Positions 63,949-64,000 of a stretch of DNA of 64,000 bases are shown one piece after another. The stretch is from the NCBI GenBank assembly GCA_021825365.1, contig JAKAHR010000019.1:1-64000 (forward strand), read 5' to 3'. The stretch is from Nitrospirota bacterium. GTDB taxonomy: Bacteria > Nitrospirota > Thermodesulfovibrionia > Thermodesulfovibrionales > UBA6898. Made by a program: the position numbers and the translations under genes. Below the pieces are notes generated by a model that was not told where the DNA came from, did not search any database, and saw only the letters and a list, made by a program, of their open reading frames with translations. Within the stretch, counting starts at the first letter, position 1; every line of letters begins with the position of its first letter.

Positions 63949-64000
63949 TGAGATAACCTCCTTGTGATATGTCTACAGCTTCTTTCCCTCTGCTGAATTG

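Overview
The window is about 64 kb of bacterial chromosome, roughly 58-60% G+C by eye. It looks like a Gram-negative anaerobe or microaerophile: there are lipopolysaccharide-type glycosyltransferase, TonB receptor, RlpA and MtgA genes, a triheme c-type cytochrome, NifU/NifS iron-sulfur assembly, HypA/HypB, tungstate and molybdate uptake, a geopeptide-type radical SAM maturase and a c-di-GMP riboswitch. This mix fits the Nitrospirota or Desulfobacterota, but no rRNA or marker here fixes the taxon.

Layout. 1-650: a class I c-di-GMP riboswitch with its own promoter reads off the left edge into a truncated exported protein, followed by a long perfect hairpin and tRNA-Ser. 650-9.2 kb: tadA, a small repeat protein, a GT9 glycosyltransferase, a transglycosylase-nadA pair, tRNA-Val/tRNA-Asp, a higBA toxin-antitoxin pair, an ion channel, a DUF3553 protein, a PHP phosphoesterase and a B12-type radical SAM protein. 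9.2-17.7 kb: a Tat-exported spermidine-dehydrogenase-like flavoprotein faces a two-gene spermidine-synthase-like unit; then nupC with a structured leader, a DUF3108 protein and a LuxR-HTH / GNAT-like / amidohydrolase operon. 17.8-21.6 kb: a substrate-binding protein, histidine kinase and sigma-54 regulator operon. 21.7-26.0 kb: the most unusual region, a candidate RiPP locus with a lysine-rich precursor-like peptide, a SPASM radical SAM maturase, a methyltransferase and a TonB-dependent receptor upstream.

26.2-32.1 kb holds the F1Fo ATP synthase operon (b', b, delta, alpha, gamma, beta, epsilon; subunits a and c are elsewhere). 32.3-46.9 kb is mostly housekeeping: mutS2, a lysine-rich exported protein, a tiny cytochrome, apt, mtnP, hypBA, ribD, purC, htpX, a TusA-ThiF-JAMM sulfur-transfer operon under a possible FNR-type box, and a nitronate monooxygenase-like gene. 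47.0-49.3 kb encodes an ABC exporter. 49.3-51.0 kb is an A+T-richer accessory patch with an IS3 transposase relic and two orphan genes, ending at tRNA-Leu.

51.2-64 kb: a second TusA-like protein, a GYD protein, nifU-nifS, a groES-like/rmuC/mtgA operon, a MOT1-type molybdate/sulfate transporter, fmdE-argB, rlpA and a tupA-(orphan)-tupB-tupC tungstate operon cut by the right edge upstream of tupA. Several genes have good sigma-70-type promoters whose -10 box ends only 5-6 nt before the ATG, which suggests frequent leaderless transcription. No CRISPR array, intact prophage or intact insertion sequence was seen.
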